Positions 37,850 to 45,811 of a DNA stretch of 64,000 bases are shown here, in pieces. Below the pieces are notes generated by a model. That model saw only the letters and a program-made list of their open reading frames with translations, did no database searches and was not told the DNA's origin. The stretch's first letter is position 1; each line of letters opens with the position of its first letter. The stretch comes from Polaromonas sp. (lineage in GTDB: Bacteria > Pseudomonadota > Gammaproteobacteria > Burkholderiales > Burkholderiaceae_C), in the NCBI GenBank assembly GCA_030683705.1, contig JAUXPP010000110.1, positions 17,561 through 81,560 of the forward strand. The letters run 5' to 3'. Position numbers and translations under genes: made by a program.

Positions 37850-37900
37850 TCATGCTCGCCAACTCCCTGCTTGTTTCATTGCGTGATAGCTTGCCTGCAA

Positions 37901-38416
37901 GCCGGGGGTTGCCCGGCGGCAAGTAACTTTGTTTTGCTTCGCCAAAAGAAAGTCACCAAAGAAAAGGCGACCCGATGGTCCGGGTCCCCTGCGCTGCGCT
38001 GCGGGGCAACCTGCGGTGCTCGCCGAAAACGGGGTCGAGCTCGACTCGCTTCGCTCAAAATCGCTCGCCCTGATCCGTTTTCGGCTGTGCTCCTCGGCCC
38101 GGTCCGACGGGTGGGGAAGCGGGTGCGGGGAGGCGAGGACGCGCTTTGCGCGTCCTCGCCGGAGCCCGAATCCGGTTCCAATCCCGATCCGCCCCCCTTC
38201 TGTATGCGCCGAGGAGCGCAGGTCCAGACGGATCAGGACGGGCGATTGTTTGAGGCGCTAGCCGAGTTCGAGCCCGGCCCCGGCTGGACCGAGCACCGCA
38301 GGGTGCCCTCCGCAGCGTCAGCGAAGGAGGATCGCAGACAGCAGGGTCGCCTTTTCTTTGCTTACTTTCTTTTGGCGAAGCAAAAGAAAGTGAGTTGCCG
38401 CCGGGCAACCCCCGGC
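37901..38416. repeat. 516-bp composite inverted-repeat element
   Basis: Two arms of roughly 210 bases (37901-38118 and 38205-38416) face each other. The ends are GCCGGGGGTTGCCCGGCGGC and its complement, with the hairpin GCTTCGCCAAAAGAAAG in each arm. At the centre lies a perfect 13-bp hairpin (GGCGAGGACGCGC, loop TTT, 38132-38160). Each arm is related to the single-arm copy at 5461-5743. Open frames inside are repeat artefacts. No transposase or target duplication is visible. Confidence 0.8.
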
Positions 38417-38565
38417 TCGCTGAACGCACTGCTCACGTTCAGGCTTGCAAGGGGTCGGGCTGACAACGGTCCACCCGTTTGTCCGGACCATCAGGCCGCC
38501 GGACACTCCGGCCACAACGGGCCAGCATCTGGCAGTATGCTTCGCCCCATCGGAGGGAACAACTG

Positions 38566-39948
38566 ATGCTAAAAACAATTCTGGGTGGCGTTCGGGAAAG
38601 CATTTTCAAGGGGAAGAAGGAAGAGGATGCACCGGCCCACAGGCAGGCGAGTGCGCCACCAGCACCCGCGGTTCAGAAGACTCGCCTTCCCGACGGGGTT
38701 CCGATCTTGCGGCTTGGCGACGCGCTGTATAAAAGCAACAGGGACGAGGAAGCAGAGTCCGTCTACCGCAGCGCATTCCAGTCGGACGCGCCTGCCGAGC
38801 TGGTTCACCGCAAGCTGCAGCGCGTCGTCGCACGAATCGCCGCGAAATATGAGGACCCCGCCATGCTGCTGGTGGCGCCGGGAGACGGCAGCGCCTCCGC
38901 ACCGGCTCTCGAAGATTTTCATGCCATGCTGGACGCGGTGAACCGGGAGCTGGCCACCGTTCCCGAAGCCACGCCGTCGAAGTTCTGGGAGACGCATGCG
39001 GTGGAGCACATCGACATGCTGGTCAAGTACGGCCTGCCCAATTTCAAGCGCACGGTCGCACACAACTACTACAACTGGCTGACGGTCTCCATCAGCGACC
39101 ACCAGATAGGCAGCCTGATCGAGCTGTGGCCCATGCATGGGAACATGGAAGCCATGACCGATGAAATGGAAGACCTCAGCAGCTCCGGCCCCCAGGTCCA
39201 TTTCTTCAAGGACACCAACGCACGTCTGGCGTACAAACTGGGCGTGAGCCTGCTTTGGGATTACACGCTGCACACCGACCAACATGGAATACTTCGCAAA
39301 CTCGCCGAACCGGTCACGGGCAACCCCCTGAAAATTACCCGCCGGGGCCGGATCCTGTCGCAGGATCTGGCGCATTCCGTTCGCGAGCGAAACCTGATGC
39401 TGGACGCCACAGGGCTGGCGGCTGATTCGGAACAACCAATCGTGATCGGGGAACTGGGCGCAGGCCATGGGCGGCTGGCCCACGTGTTTGGCATGACCAC
39501 CCACTGCCGCTACATGATTTTCGACATTGCGCCCGCGCTGCTGGTGTCGCAGTGGTACATCCAGAGTCTGTTCCCTGGCGAGAAGATTTTCGCCTTCAGG
39601 TCTTTCGACCATTTCGAGGACATTGCCGAAGAGCTGAGTCAGTGCCGGTTTGCCTTTTTTGCATCCAGCCAGCTCGAGAAGTTTCCGGAAAACTACTTCA
39701 ACCTGTTCATCAACGTGTGCTCATTGATGGAGATGCGGGTGGACAGCATCAATTATTTCTTCCGCGAGATCGAACGTGTGACCCGCGGCCATTTCTATAC
39801 CAAACAATGGCTGCGGCAGAACAACCGCGAGGACGATGTTGTCATCGAGAAAGCCGACTACCCGGTCCCGGCCGCCTGGAAAAACCGCCTGGACAGCATA
39901 GACCCGATCAACAAGCGCCTGTTCCAGCAGGTGTGGGAAGTTCCCTGA
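38566..39948 (+). CDS. Putative sugar O-methyltransferase family protein
   Basis: 460-aa protein. The C-terminal two thirds hold a SAM-binding motif VIGELGAGHGRLAHVFGM at about 292-309 and resemble the putative sugar O-methyltransferases found in surface polysaccharide loci. The N-terminal 60 residues are low-complexity and charged (Ala/Pro/Lys-rich). A CGGAGGG ribosome site precedes ATG 38566. It stands alone, next to the large inverted-repeat element and without polysaccharide genes nearby, so acquisition or relocation is possible. Confidence 0.7.
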   Translation: MLKTILGGVRESIFKGKKEEDAPAHRQASAPPAPAVQKTRLPDGVPILRLGDALYKSNRDEEAESVYRSAFQSDAPAELVHRKLQRVVARIAAKYEDPAMLLVAPGDGSASAPALEDFHAMLDAVNRELATVPEATPSKFWETHAVEHIDMLVKYGLPNFKRTVAHNYYNWLTVSISDHQIGSLIELWPMHGNMEAMTDEMEDLSSSGPQVHFFKDTNARLAYKLGVSLLWDYTLHTDQHGILRKLAEPVTGNPLKITRRGRILSQDLAHSVRERNLMLDATGLAADSEQPIVIGELGAGHGRLAHVFGMTTHCRYMIFDIAPALLVSQWYIQSLFPGEKIFAFRSFDHFEDIAEELSQCRFAFFASSQLEKFPENYFNLFINVCSLMEMRVDSINYFFREIERVTRGHFYTKQWLRQNNREDDVVIEKADYPVPAAWKNRLDSIDPINKRLFQQVWEVP

Positions 39949-39960
39949 GCACCAGCCCGT

Positions 39961-40425
39961 TCAGAGCTTGGTGTCCTGCGTCTCGTCTTCTTCGGAAGGC
40001 CAGTCGCGGATGTAGGCCTTGAGCATGCGGTTCTCGAAATTCTGGCCGTCAACCACCGCCTTGGCGACTTCGTAAAACGAGATCACGCCTTCCAGCACTT
40101 TCTTGTTGAGCACCGGCATGTAACGCGCGTGGCGGCCCAGCATCATGCGGCGGACTTCGTCGATCTCGGTCTCGGGGGTGCAGGTCAGCGGCGCGTCGTC
40201 CATCGCCGTGCGGACCAGGGTGGCGCCGATTTCACCGCCGTTCTTCACGATGCACAGGATGACTTCACGGAAGGTCAGCATGCCGACCAGCTCGCCATGG
40301 TCCATCACGACCAGTGAACCGATGTCCTTGTCCGCCATGATCTCGGCCGCCTTGGCCAGCGGTTCGTCGGACTGGACGGTGTAGAGGGTGTTGCCTTTGA
40401 CGCGCAGGATATCAAGGACTTTCAT
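39961..40425 (-). CDS. CBS domain-containing protein
   Basis: 154-aa protein with two CBS motifs (about 8-62 with SDEPLAKAAEIMADKDIGSL, and 73-130 with CTPETEIDEVRRMMLGRHAR). Stand-alone CBS pairs bind adenine nucleotides and report energy state or regulate a partner. The C-terminal tail is acidic (SEEDETQD). Convergent with the methyltransferase gene (12-base gap). Partner unknown. Confidence 0.9.
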   Translation of the reverse strand: MKVLDILRVKGNTLYTVQSDEPLAKAAEIMADKDIGSLVVMDHGELVGMLTFREVILCIVKNGGEIGATLVRTAMDDAPLTCTPETEIDEVRRMMLGRHARYMPVLNKKVLEGVISFYEVAKAVVDGQNFENRMLKAYIRDWPSEEDETQDTKL

Positions 40426-40529
40426 GGGGCGCTCCTTCAGGAATTTGTCTCGGCAATCTGCAGGTTTCCCCCGGTGCCGCCCGGGGGGGATTTCAGTTCA
40501 AATATAGCCCACAATGCCCCGGCAGGCCA

Positions 40530-40584
40530 TCGTGATTTGTTTCAGGGTGCTTGCCTCTTTTTGCGGGCATGTTCCCACCCACGA
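40530..40584 (+). promoter_or_regulatory. metY leader with partial SAM-II-like features
   Basis: The leader contains CGTGATTTG (40531) and GCTTGC (40549), in the same order and at similar spacing as the conserved core of SAM-II riboswitches found before methionine genes. TCGTG at 40530-40534 can pair with CACGA at 40580-40584. However, the second half of the SAM-II pseudoknot (GCTAAA-like) is not seen and the stem partner is too distant. It may be a variant, or chance. Confidence 0.25.
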
Positions 40585-40598
40585 CTACTGGAGACTCC

Positions 40599-41897
40599 AT
40601 GTCTGGCTATTCTGACCCGGGCTTCGACACGCTGGCCCTGCACGCCGGCGCTGCGCCCGATCCGGCCACCGGCGCGCGCGCCGTACCGATACACCTGACC
40701 ACGTCCTTTGTGTTCGAGTCCAGCGACCATGCGGCCAGCCTGTTCAACCTGGAACGCGCCGGACACGTCTACTCGCGCATCAGCAACCCGACCAATGCGG
40801 TGCTGGAGCAGCGGGTGGCGGCCCTCGAAGGCGGCATCGGGTCCATCAGCACCGCCAGCGGCCAGGCGGCACTTCACCTGAGCATCGCCACGCTGATGGG
40901 CGCGGGTTCCCACATCGTGGCCTCCACCGCGCTGTACGGGGGCAGCCAGAATCTTTTGCACTACACGATGCGGCGTTTCGGCATTGAAACCACCTTCGTC
41001 AAGCCCGGCGACATCGACGGCTGGCGCGCCGCGGTCCGGCCCGAGACCAAACTCTTTTTCGGCGAAACCGTGGGCAACCCGGGGCTGGACGTGCTGGACA
41101 TGCCCACGGTCTCGGCAATCGCGCACGAGGCCGGCGTGCCGCTGCTGGTCGATTCGACCCTGACGTCGCCCTGGCTGGTCAAGCCCTTTGAGCATGGCGC
41201 GGACATCGTGTATCACTCGGCGACCAAATTTTTGAGCGGTCACGGCACGGTCATCGGCGGCATCGTGGTCGATGGCGGCAGTTTCGACTGGGACAAATCC
41301 GGCAAGTTCGCCGAACTGAGCCAGGCCTATGACGGTTTCCACAACATGGTGTTCAGCGAGGAAAGCACGGTGGGCGCCTTTTTGCTGCGTGCGCGCCGTG
41401 AGGGCCTGCGCGACTTCGGCGCCTGCATGAGCCCGCACACCGCCTGGCTGATCCTGCAGGGCATCGAAACCCTGCCGCTTCGCATGGCGCGGCACATGTC
41501 CAACACCGAAAAAGTCGTGGCCTTTCTGGCCAGCCACCCGCTGGTGTCGCGCGTCGGCCACCCGATGCTCGAATCGCATCCCAGCCATGTACTGGCGAAG
41601 AAGCTGCTGCCACGCGGCGCCGGTTCGGTCTTCAGCTTCGACATCCAGGGTCATCGCGAGCAGGGCAAGGCGTTTATCGAGGCCCTCAAGGTGTTCAGCC
41701 ACCTGGCCAATGTCGGCGACTGCCGCAGCCTGGTGATCCACCCGGCCAGCACCACCCACTTCCGCATGAGCGACGAAGCGCTGGCCGCCGGCGGCATCAC
41801 CCAGGGCACGATACGCCTGTCCATTGGGCTGGAAGACCCGGATGACCTGATCGATGACCTCAAACGTGCGCTCAAAGCGGCGGAGAAAGCAGCATGA
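40599..41897 (+). CDS. metY: O-acetylhomoserine sulfhydrylase (aminocarboxypropyltransferase)
   Basis: 432-aa PLP enzyme of the Cys/Met metabolism family that makes homocysteine from O-acetylhomoserine and sulfide. The PLP lysine is Lys210 in SATKFLSGHG. The N-terminus GFDTLALHAGAAPDPATGAR, PTNAVLEQRVAALEGG and the C-terminus PASTTHFRMSDEALAAGG fit MetY better than the shorter MetZ (O-succinylhomoserine) enzymes. ATG 40599 has a GGAG site; an upstream frame to 40551 is ignored. It overlaps the next gene by 4 bases. Confidence 0.92.
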   Translation: MSGYSDPGFDTLALHAGAAPDPATGARAVPIHLTTSFVFESSDHAASLFNLERAGHVYSRISNPTNAVLEQRVAALEGGIGSISTASGQAALHLSIATLMGAGSHIVASTALYGGSQNLLHYTMRRFGIETTFVKPGDIDGWRAAVRPETKLFFGETVGNPGLDVLDMPTVSAIAHEAGVPLLVDSTLTSPWLVKPFEHGADIVYHSATKFLSGHGTVIGGIVVDGGSFDWDKSGKFAELSQAYDGFHNMVFSEESTVGAFLLRARREGLRDFGACMSPHTAWLILQGIETLPLRMARHMSNTEKVVAFLASHPLVSRVGHPMLESHPSHVLAKKLLPRGAGSVFSFDIQGHREQGKAFIEALKVFSHLANVGDCRSLVIHPASTTHFRMSDEALAAGGITQGTIRLSIGLEDPDDLIDDLKRALKAAEKAA

Positions 41898-42712
41898 TGC
41901 TCACCGTCAACGGCCAACCCACCTACTGCTACACCGGCGGCAAGGCCTTCGATGCCGCCAAACCCACGGTGGTCTTCATCCACGGCGTCATCAACGACCA
42001 CAGCGTCTGGATCCTGCAAAGCCGCTACCTGGCCCACCATGGCTGGAATGTGCTGGCGGTGGACCTGCCCGGCCACTGCCGCAGCGCAGGCGAGGCGCCG
42101 GCCAGCGTCGAGGAAGGCGCTGCTTTTGTCGCGGCCCTGCTGGATGCGGCCGGCGTACAGCGCGCAGCGCTGGTCGGCCACAGCTGGGGCTCGCTGATCG
42201 CGCTGGAGGCGGCGGCGCAATTGAAACAACGCATCAGCCACCTGGTGCTGGTCGGCATCGCCTTCCCGATGAAGGTGTCGGCCGCGCTGCTGGACGCCTC
42301 GCTGAACCAGCCGATGAAGGCGCTGGAGATGGTCAATATCTTTTCGCGCAGCACGCTGGCGCCGCCGCCGTCGGCACTCGGACCGGGCACCTGGGTGCAC
42401 GGCGCCAGCATGGCGCTGGGCCGGCGCGTGATCGCCAGCAACAGCAAAGTCAATGTGTTCCACCGCGGCTTCAAGGCCTGCGACAGTTATGTGAACGGCG
42501 ATACCGCCATCACGCAGATCACCTGCCCGGTGCTGTTCCTGCTCGGGGCGCAAGACCAGATGACCCAGGCCAGGGCTGCGCAAGCGCTGATCGACAAGGC
42601 AACAGGCAGCGGCAAAACCGTGAAGCTGGTCAAGGTCCCGGTCGGCCATCACCAAATGACCGAAGCGCCTGAGGAAACGCTGTTTGCGATGCGGGACTTT
42701 CTCGGCACCTGA
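41894..42712 (+). CDS. Alpha/beta hydrolase
   Basis: 272-aa hydrolase with the oxyanion region VVFIHGVINDHSVW, nucleophile Ser97 in VGHSWGS, acid in LLGAQDQM and base in VPVGHHQM. It is translationally coupled to metY (ATGA overlap), an arrangement seen in related genomes that suggests a link to sulfur amino acid metabolism, possibly an acyltransferase or esterase side function; MetX itself is larger and different. The substrate is unknown. Confidence 0.88.
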   Translation: MMLTVNGQPTYCYTGGKAFDAAKPTVVFIHGVINDHSVWILQSRYLAHHGWNVLAVDLPGHCRSAGEAPASVEEGAAFVAALLDAAGVQRAALVGHSWGSLIALEAAAQLKQRISHLVLVGIAFPMKVSAALLDASLNQPMKALEMVNIFSRSTLAPPPSALGPGTWVHGASMALGRRVIASNSKVNVFHRGFKACDSYVNGDTAITQITCPVLFLLGAQDQMTQARAAQALIDKATGSGKTVKLVKVPVGHHQMTEAPEETLFAMRDFLGT

Positions 42713-42740
42713 CGACGCCGCATGGCCGGAGCCGCCCGCC

Positions 42741-43244
42741 TTATTTTTCGACGATCTTTTCCGTAACGGCAAGGCCGGTCGCCCTGTCCTCGATCCAGAC
42801 AGAGGATGCGCCCTTCTTCAGCTCGCCTTTGACAATGTATTTGCCACCGGGGGCGGGCTTGAAATCCACCACGCCGTCGACCGAGAAAAAAGTTCCCGCC
42901 ATTTGACTGGCAATCGCATGGATGGGCGCGCCCGTCATGTGTGAGCCCTTGAGCCGGACCTTCATGGGTGTCGCGGTGACGGATCGGACGACATAGTGGG
43001 TGGTGAGCGCAAAGCCCTGCCCGTAGCTCGCACTCGCTGATGCCCTGAAACTGTTGTCTACGTTGTTTCCATCCACGTCCATGAGCGCAAAGGCGAAGGA
43101 TTTCATTCCATCGATGCGCCCCCCGGAGTCCGCAACTTCCGCCACCGGTCCGGTATAACCATCAGGCACAGGTTTGTAGCTTGCGCATCCGTGCAATGCC
43201 AGCACGGCCACGACGCCGGTGGCCAGTTTCAACAGGCGGTTCAT
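42741..43244 (-). CDS. Hypothetical lipoprotein
   Basis: 167-aa predicted lipoprotein: LATGVVAVLALHGCASYKPV with Cys20 as the lipidated residue. The remainder is a beta-rich domain (FRASASASYGQGFALTTHYV and SSVWIEDRATGLAVTEKIVE), with no recognised family. Convergent with the hydrolase gene. An AGGGAGAG ribosome site precedes the start. Probably sits at the outer membrane facing the periplasm. Confidence 0.75.
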   Translation of the reverse strand: MNRLLKLATGVVAVLALHGCASYKPVPDGYTGPVAEVADSGGRIDGMKSFAFALMDVDGNNVDNSFRASASASYGQGFALTTHYVVRSVTATPMKVRLKGSHMTGAPIHAIASQMAGTFFSVDGVVDFKPAPGGKYIVKGELKKGASSVWIEDRATGLAVTEKIVEK

Positions 43245-43361
43245 GATTCTCTCCCTCTTTGTATCTTGTTGGTACGTGGCCCGTCGCCACGGGGCTTACT
43301 ATAAGCACAAGCGGCGGGGGCAGTTCTGCGGACAGCCTGGACCTCATGCCAGAATTCACCC

Positions 43362-44657
43362 ATGCCACTTCCCACCGCTTTTGCCATCACGCCGCCCATG
43401 ACGCCCGCGCGCGCACGCGAGATCGCCACCGGCCTGGACTTGCGCGCCCTGCCCGCCGACTTTTACGCCAACCCCTACCCGGTCTACGCCCGGCTGCGCG
43501 AACATGAACCGGTGCGCCGCATGCCCGATGGCTCGTACTTCCTGACGCGTTACGCCGATATCGTGGCGGTATACCGCGATGCCCAGACCTTCAGCTCGGA
43601 CAAGCGGGTCGAATTCACGCCCAAGTACGGGGATGGCGCGCCGCTGCTGGCGCACCACACCACCAGCCTGGTGTTCAACGACCCGCCGCTGCACACCCGG
43701 GTGCGCAAGCTCATCATGGGCGCGCTGACACGCCGCGCTATCGCCGACATGGAACCGGGCCTGATCACGCTGGTGGACGGCCTGCTCGACGCCATGGAAG
43801 CCGAGGGTGGCGGCGACCTGATCGAAGACTTCGCGTCGGCGATTCCGGTCGAGATCATCGGCAACCTGCTGGGCGTGCCGCATGCCGAGCGCGGGCCGTT
43901 GCGCGACTGGTCGCTGGCCATCCTGGGCGCGCTGGAGCCCAAACTCACGCCCGAACAGGAAGCGCTCGGCAACCGCAGCGTCAGCGAGTTCACCACTTAC
44001 CTGCAAACACTGGTGGCCGAACGCCGCAGACATCCGGGCGATCCGGAGCACGACGTGCTGACACGGCTGATCCAGGGCGAGGACGCCGGACAAAGCCTGA
44101 GCGAGACCGAGCTGCTGCAGAACTGCGTCTTCATCCTCAACGCCGGTCACGAAACCACCACCAACCTTATCGGCAACGCCCTGGTGGCGCTGCAGGAATG
44201 GCCGGAGGCCAAGGGCCAACTGCTATCAAAATTGCAGCTGTCCACGCAATCGGGACAAGGGCCGGAGCCCGATTTGACTGTGGAGATCGACGAATTCCTG
44301 CGTTTTGAATCGTCCAACCAGCTCGGCAACCGGCGCGCCGTCAGCGCCTGCACGGTGGGCGGCGTGGACCTGCCGGCCGGCACGCTGCTGACGCTGTGTA
44401 TAGGCGCGGCGAATCGCGACCCGGCGCAGTTCGACCATCCCGAGCAACTGGACCTGGGCCGTGAAAACAACCGCCACCTGGCTTTCGGATTCGGCATCCA
44501 CCAGTGCGCGGGCCTGAGCCTGGCGCGGCTGGAAGGCCGGATCGCGGTCGGGCGTTTCCTGCAGCGCTTTCCGGGCTACACACTCAGCAGCGCACCGACA
44601 CGCGGCGGCCGGGCGCGCTTCCGGGGGTTTTTGAAGGCGCCGTTTTCAATCACTTGA
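43362..44657 (+). CDS. Cytochrome P450
   Basis: 431-aa soluble class I P450 monooxygenase. The I-helix motif AGHETTTN is near 260-267, the K-helix ExxR is EFLR around 310, and the haem ligand is Cys382 in FGFGIHQCAG. Residues about 287-305, between the I-helix region and ExxR, derive from a copy of the dispersed genomic repeat and form an extra loop, described separately. No ferredoxin or reductase gene is adjacent, so electrons must come from elsewhere. Substrate unknown. Confidence 0.95.
   Translation: MPLPTAFAITPPMTPARAREIATGLDLRALPADFYANPYPVYARLREHEPVRRMPDGSYFLTRYADIVAVYRDAQTFSSDKRVEFTPKYGDGAPLLAHHTTSLVFNDPPLHTRVRKLIMGALTRRAIADMEPGLITLVDGLLDAMEAEGGGDLIEDFASAIPVEIIGNLLGVPHAERGPLRDWSLAILGALEPKLTPEQEALGNRSVSEFTTYLQTLVAERRRHPGDPEHDVLTRLIQGEDAGQSLSETELLQNCVFILNAGHETTTNLIGNALVALQEWPEAKGQLLSKLQLSTQSGQGPEPDLTVEIDEFLRFESSNQLGNRRAVSACTVGGVDLPAGTLLTLCIGAANRDPAQFDHPEQLDLGRENNRHLAFGFGIHQCAGLSLARLEGRIAVGRFLQRFPGYTLSSAPTRGGRARFRGFLKAPFSIT
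44221..44277 (+). repeat. Dispersed short repeat inside the P450 gene
   Basis: TGCTATCAAAATTGCAGCTG, then TCCACGCAATCGGGACAAGG and GCCGGAGCCCGATTTGAC, match the intergenic family block for block (compare 2425-2483 and 6443-6497). It keeps the reading frame and encodes LLSKLQLSTQSGQGPEPDL just before the ExxR helix. The similarity runs the whole length of the repeat, so an in-frame insertion is the best explanation. Confidence 0.8.
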
Positions 44658-44701
44658 TGCCGGGGAGCCGCTGTGGCTATCATGGCATCTGGAGACAAGC
44701 C

Positions 44702-45046
44702 ATGACCACAGCCAGCCCCGCAGCGCCAAGCGCCCCCGTCGATGCCAAAGCTTTCAGGAGCTTTGCCGAGTTTTATCCTTTCTACCTGACCGAACACAGC
44801 GACCGTACCTGCCGGCGCCTGCACTTCGCCGGCTCGACGCTGTCGCTGCTGTGCCTCGCAACGGCAATCGTCACCCGCAACCCCTGGTGGCTGTTGGCCG
44901 GCCTGCTCTGCGGCTACGGTTTTGCCTGGGTCGGCCACTTCGGGTTCGAAAAGAACAAACCCGCGTCTTTCAAACGCCCGCTTTACAGCTTCATGGGCGA
45001 CTGGGTCATGTACAAGGACATCTGGACCGGCAAGGTGAAGATCTGA
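44702..45046 (+). CDS. DUF962 (Mpo1-like) membrane protein
   Basis: 114-aa protein of the DUF962/Mpo1-like family. AFRSFAEFYPFYLTEHSDRT opens the domain, one or two hydrophobic segments follow (LSLLCLATAIVTRNPWWLLA and GLLCGYGFAWVGHFGFEKN), and it ends in YSFMGDWVMYKDIWTG. The yeast homologue Mpo1 is a 2-hydroxy fatty acid dioxygenase; activity here is not shown. It overlaps the next gene by 3 bases (TGATG-type coupling) and follows the P450 by 44 bases. Confidence 0.88.
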   Translation: MTTASPAAPSAPVDAKAFRSFAEFYPFYLTEHSDRTCRRLHFAGSTLSLLCLATAIVTRNPWWLLAGLLCGYGFAWVGHFGFEKNKPASFKRPLYSFMGDWVMYKDIWTGKVKI

Positions 45047-45774
45047 TGGCCGAACACACCATCGACATGGCCCTCGACGCCCGGGCCGTGGCCATCCTCT
45101 CGGGCATCACCACCGCCACCCTGACCACCCTGTTGCTGAAAAAAGGCCTGCGCAATGTCTGGCTGCGCGGCGCGCGGCCGCTGCGTCCCGGCCAGCCGCG
45201 TCTGGTGGGGCGTGCCTTCACCTTGCGCTTCGTGCCGGCCCGCGAAGACCTGGCGACACCCGAGTCCTGGTCCTCGCCGATCTCGACCCGCGCCGCGATC
45301 GAGGCCATGCCGGCCGGCTGCATCGCCGTGGCCGACGCCATGGGGGTGACCGACGCGGGCATCTTCGGCGACATCCTGTGCGCGCGCATGGTCAAGCGCG
45401 GCGTGGCCGCCCTGGTCACCGACGGCGTGGTGCGCGACCAGGCGGGTGTGCTGGGCACCGGCCTGCCGGTCTGGTGCAGTGGCGCGGCCGCGCCGCCCTC
45501 GGTGGCGGGCCTGACCTTTGTGGCCTGGCAGCAGCCGATCGCCTGCGGCGGCGTCGCGGTGTTTCCGGGCGACGTGGTGGTGGTGGATGACGACGGTGCG
45601 GTGTTGATCCCGGCTGCCCTGCTGGACGAGATGCTGACGCTGGCGCCGGAACAGGAGCGGCTGGAGACCTGGATCATGGCCGAGGTGGAAGCCGGCGCCG
45701 CGCTGCCGGGCCTTTATCCCCCAAACGCAGATAACAAGGCGCGTTACGAGGCGGCCAAAAAAGCCGGCCAATAG
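45046..45774 (+). CDS. RraA family protein (ribonuclease activity regulator / HMG aldolase-like)
   Basis: 242-aa RraA-like protein. The fold includes the metal-dependent class II aldolases for 4-hydroxy-4-methyl-2-oxoglutarate as well as the RNase E inhibitor RraA. The active-site region GDILCARMVKRGVAALVTDG followed by VVRD is present, with the Arg-Asp pair used for metal and substrate in aldolases. It is longer than RraA (about 160 aa) and so more likely an enzyme. Coupled to the DUF962 gene. Confidence 0.82.
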   Translation: MAEHTIDMALDARAVAILSGITTATLTTLLLKKGLRNVWLRGARPLRPGQPRLVGRAFTLRFVPAREDLATPESWSSPISTRAAIEAMPAGCIAVADAMGVTDAGIFGDILCARMVKRGVAALVTDGVVRDQAGVLGTGLPVWCSGAAAPPSVAGLTFVAWQQPIACGGVAVFPGDVVVVDDDGAVLIPAALLDEMLTLAPEQERLETWIMAEVEAGAALPGLYPPNADNKARYEAAKKAGQ

Positions 45775-45794
45775 AGGCCCTGCCGCCTGCGAAG

Positions 45795-45811
45795 TGCTAT
45801 CAATTTCATAA
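45795..45811 (+). repeat. Truncated dispersed repeat at the yihY stop
   Basis: TGCTATCAATTTCATAA matches only the first block of the family. The stop codon of the minus-strand YihY gene (45806-45808) lies inside it. Confidence 0.5.

Noticed and set aside
37838..38566. Hypothetical protein spanning the 516-bp inverted-repeat element
   Set aside because: The frame is produced by the repeat arms; start and stop lie in or next to repeats.
40530..40584. Firm call of a SAM-II riboswitch before metY
   Set aside because: Only two short core blocks match and the second pseudoknot half is missing, so it is kept as a low-confidence candidate.
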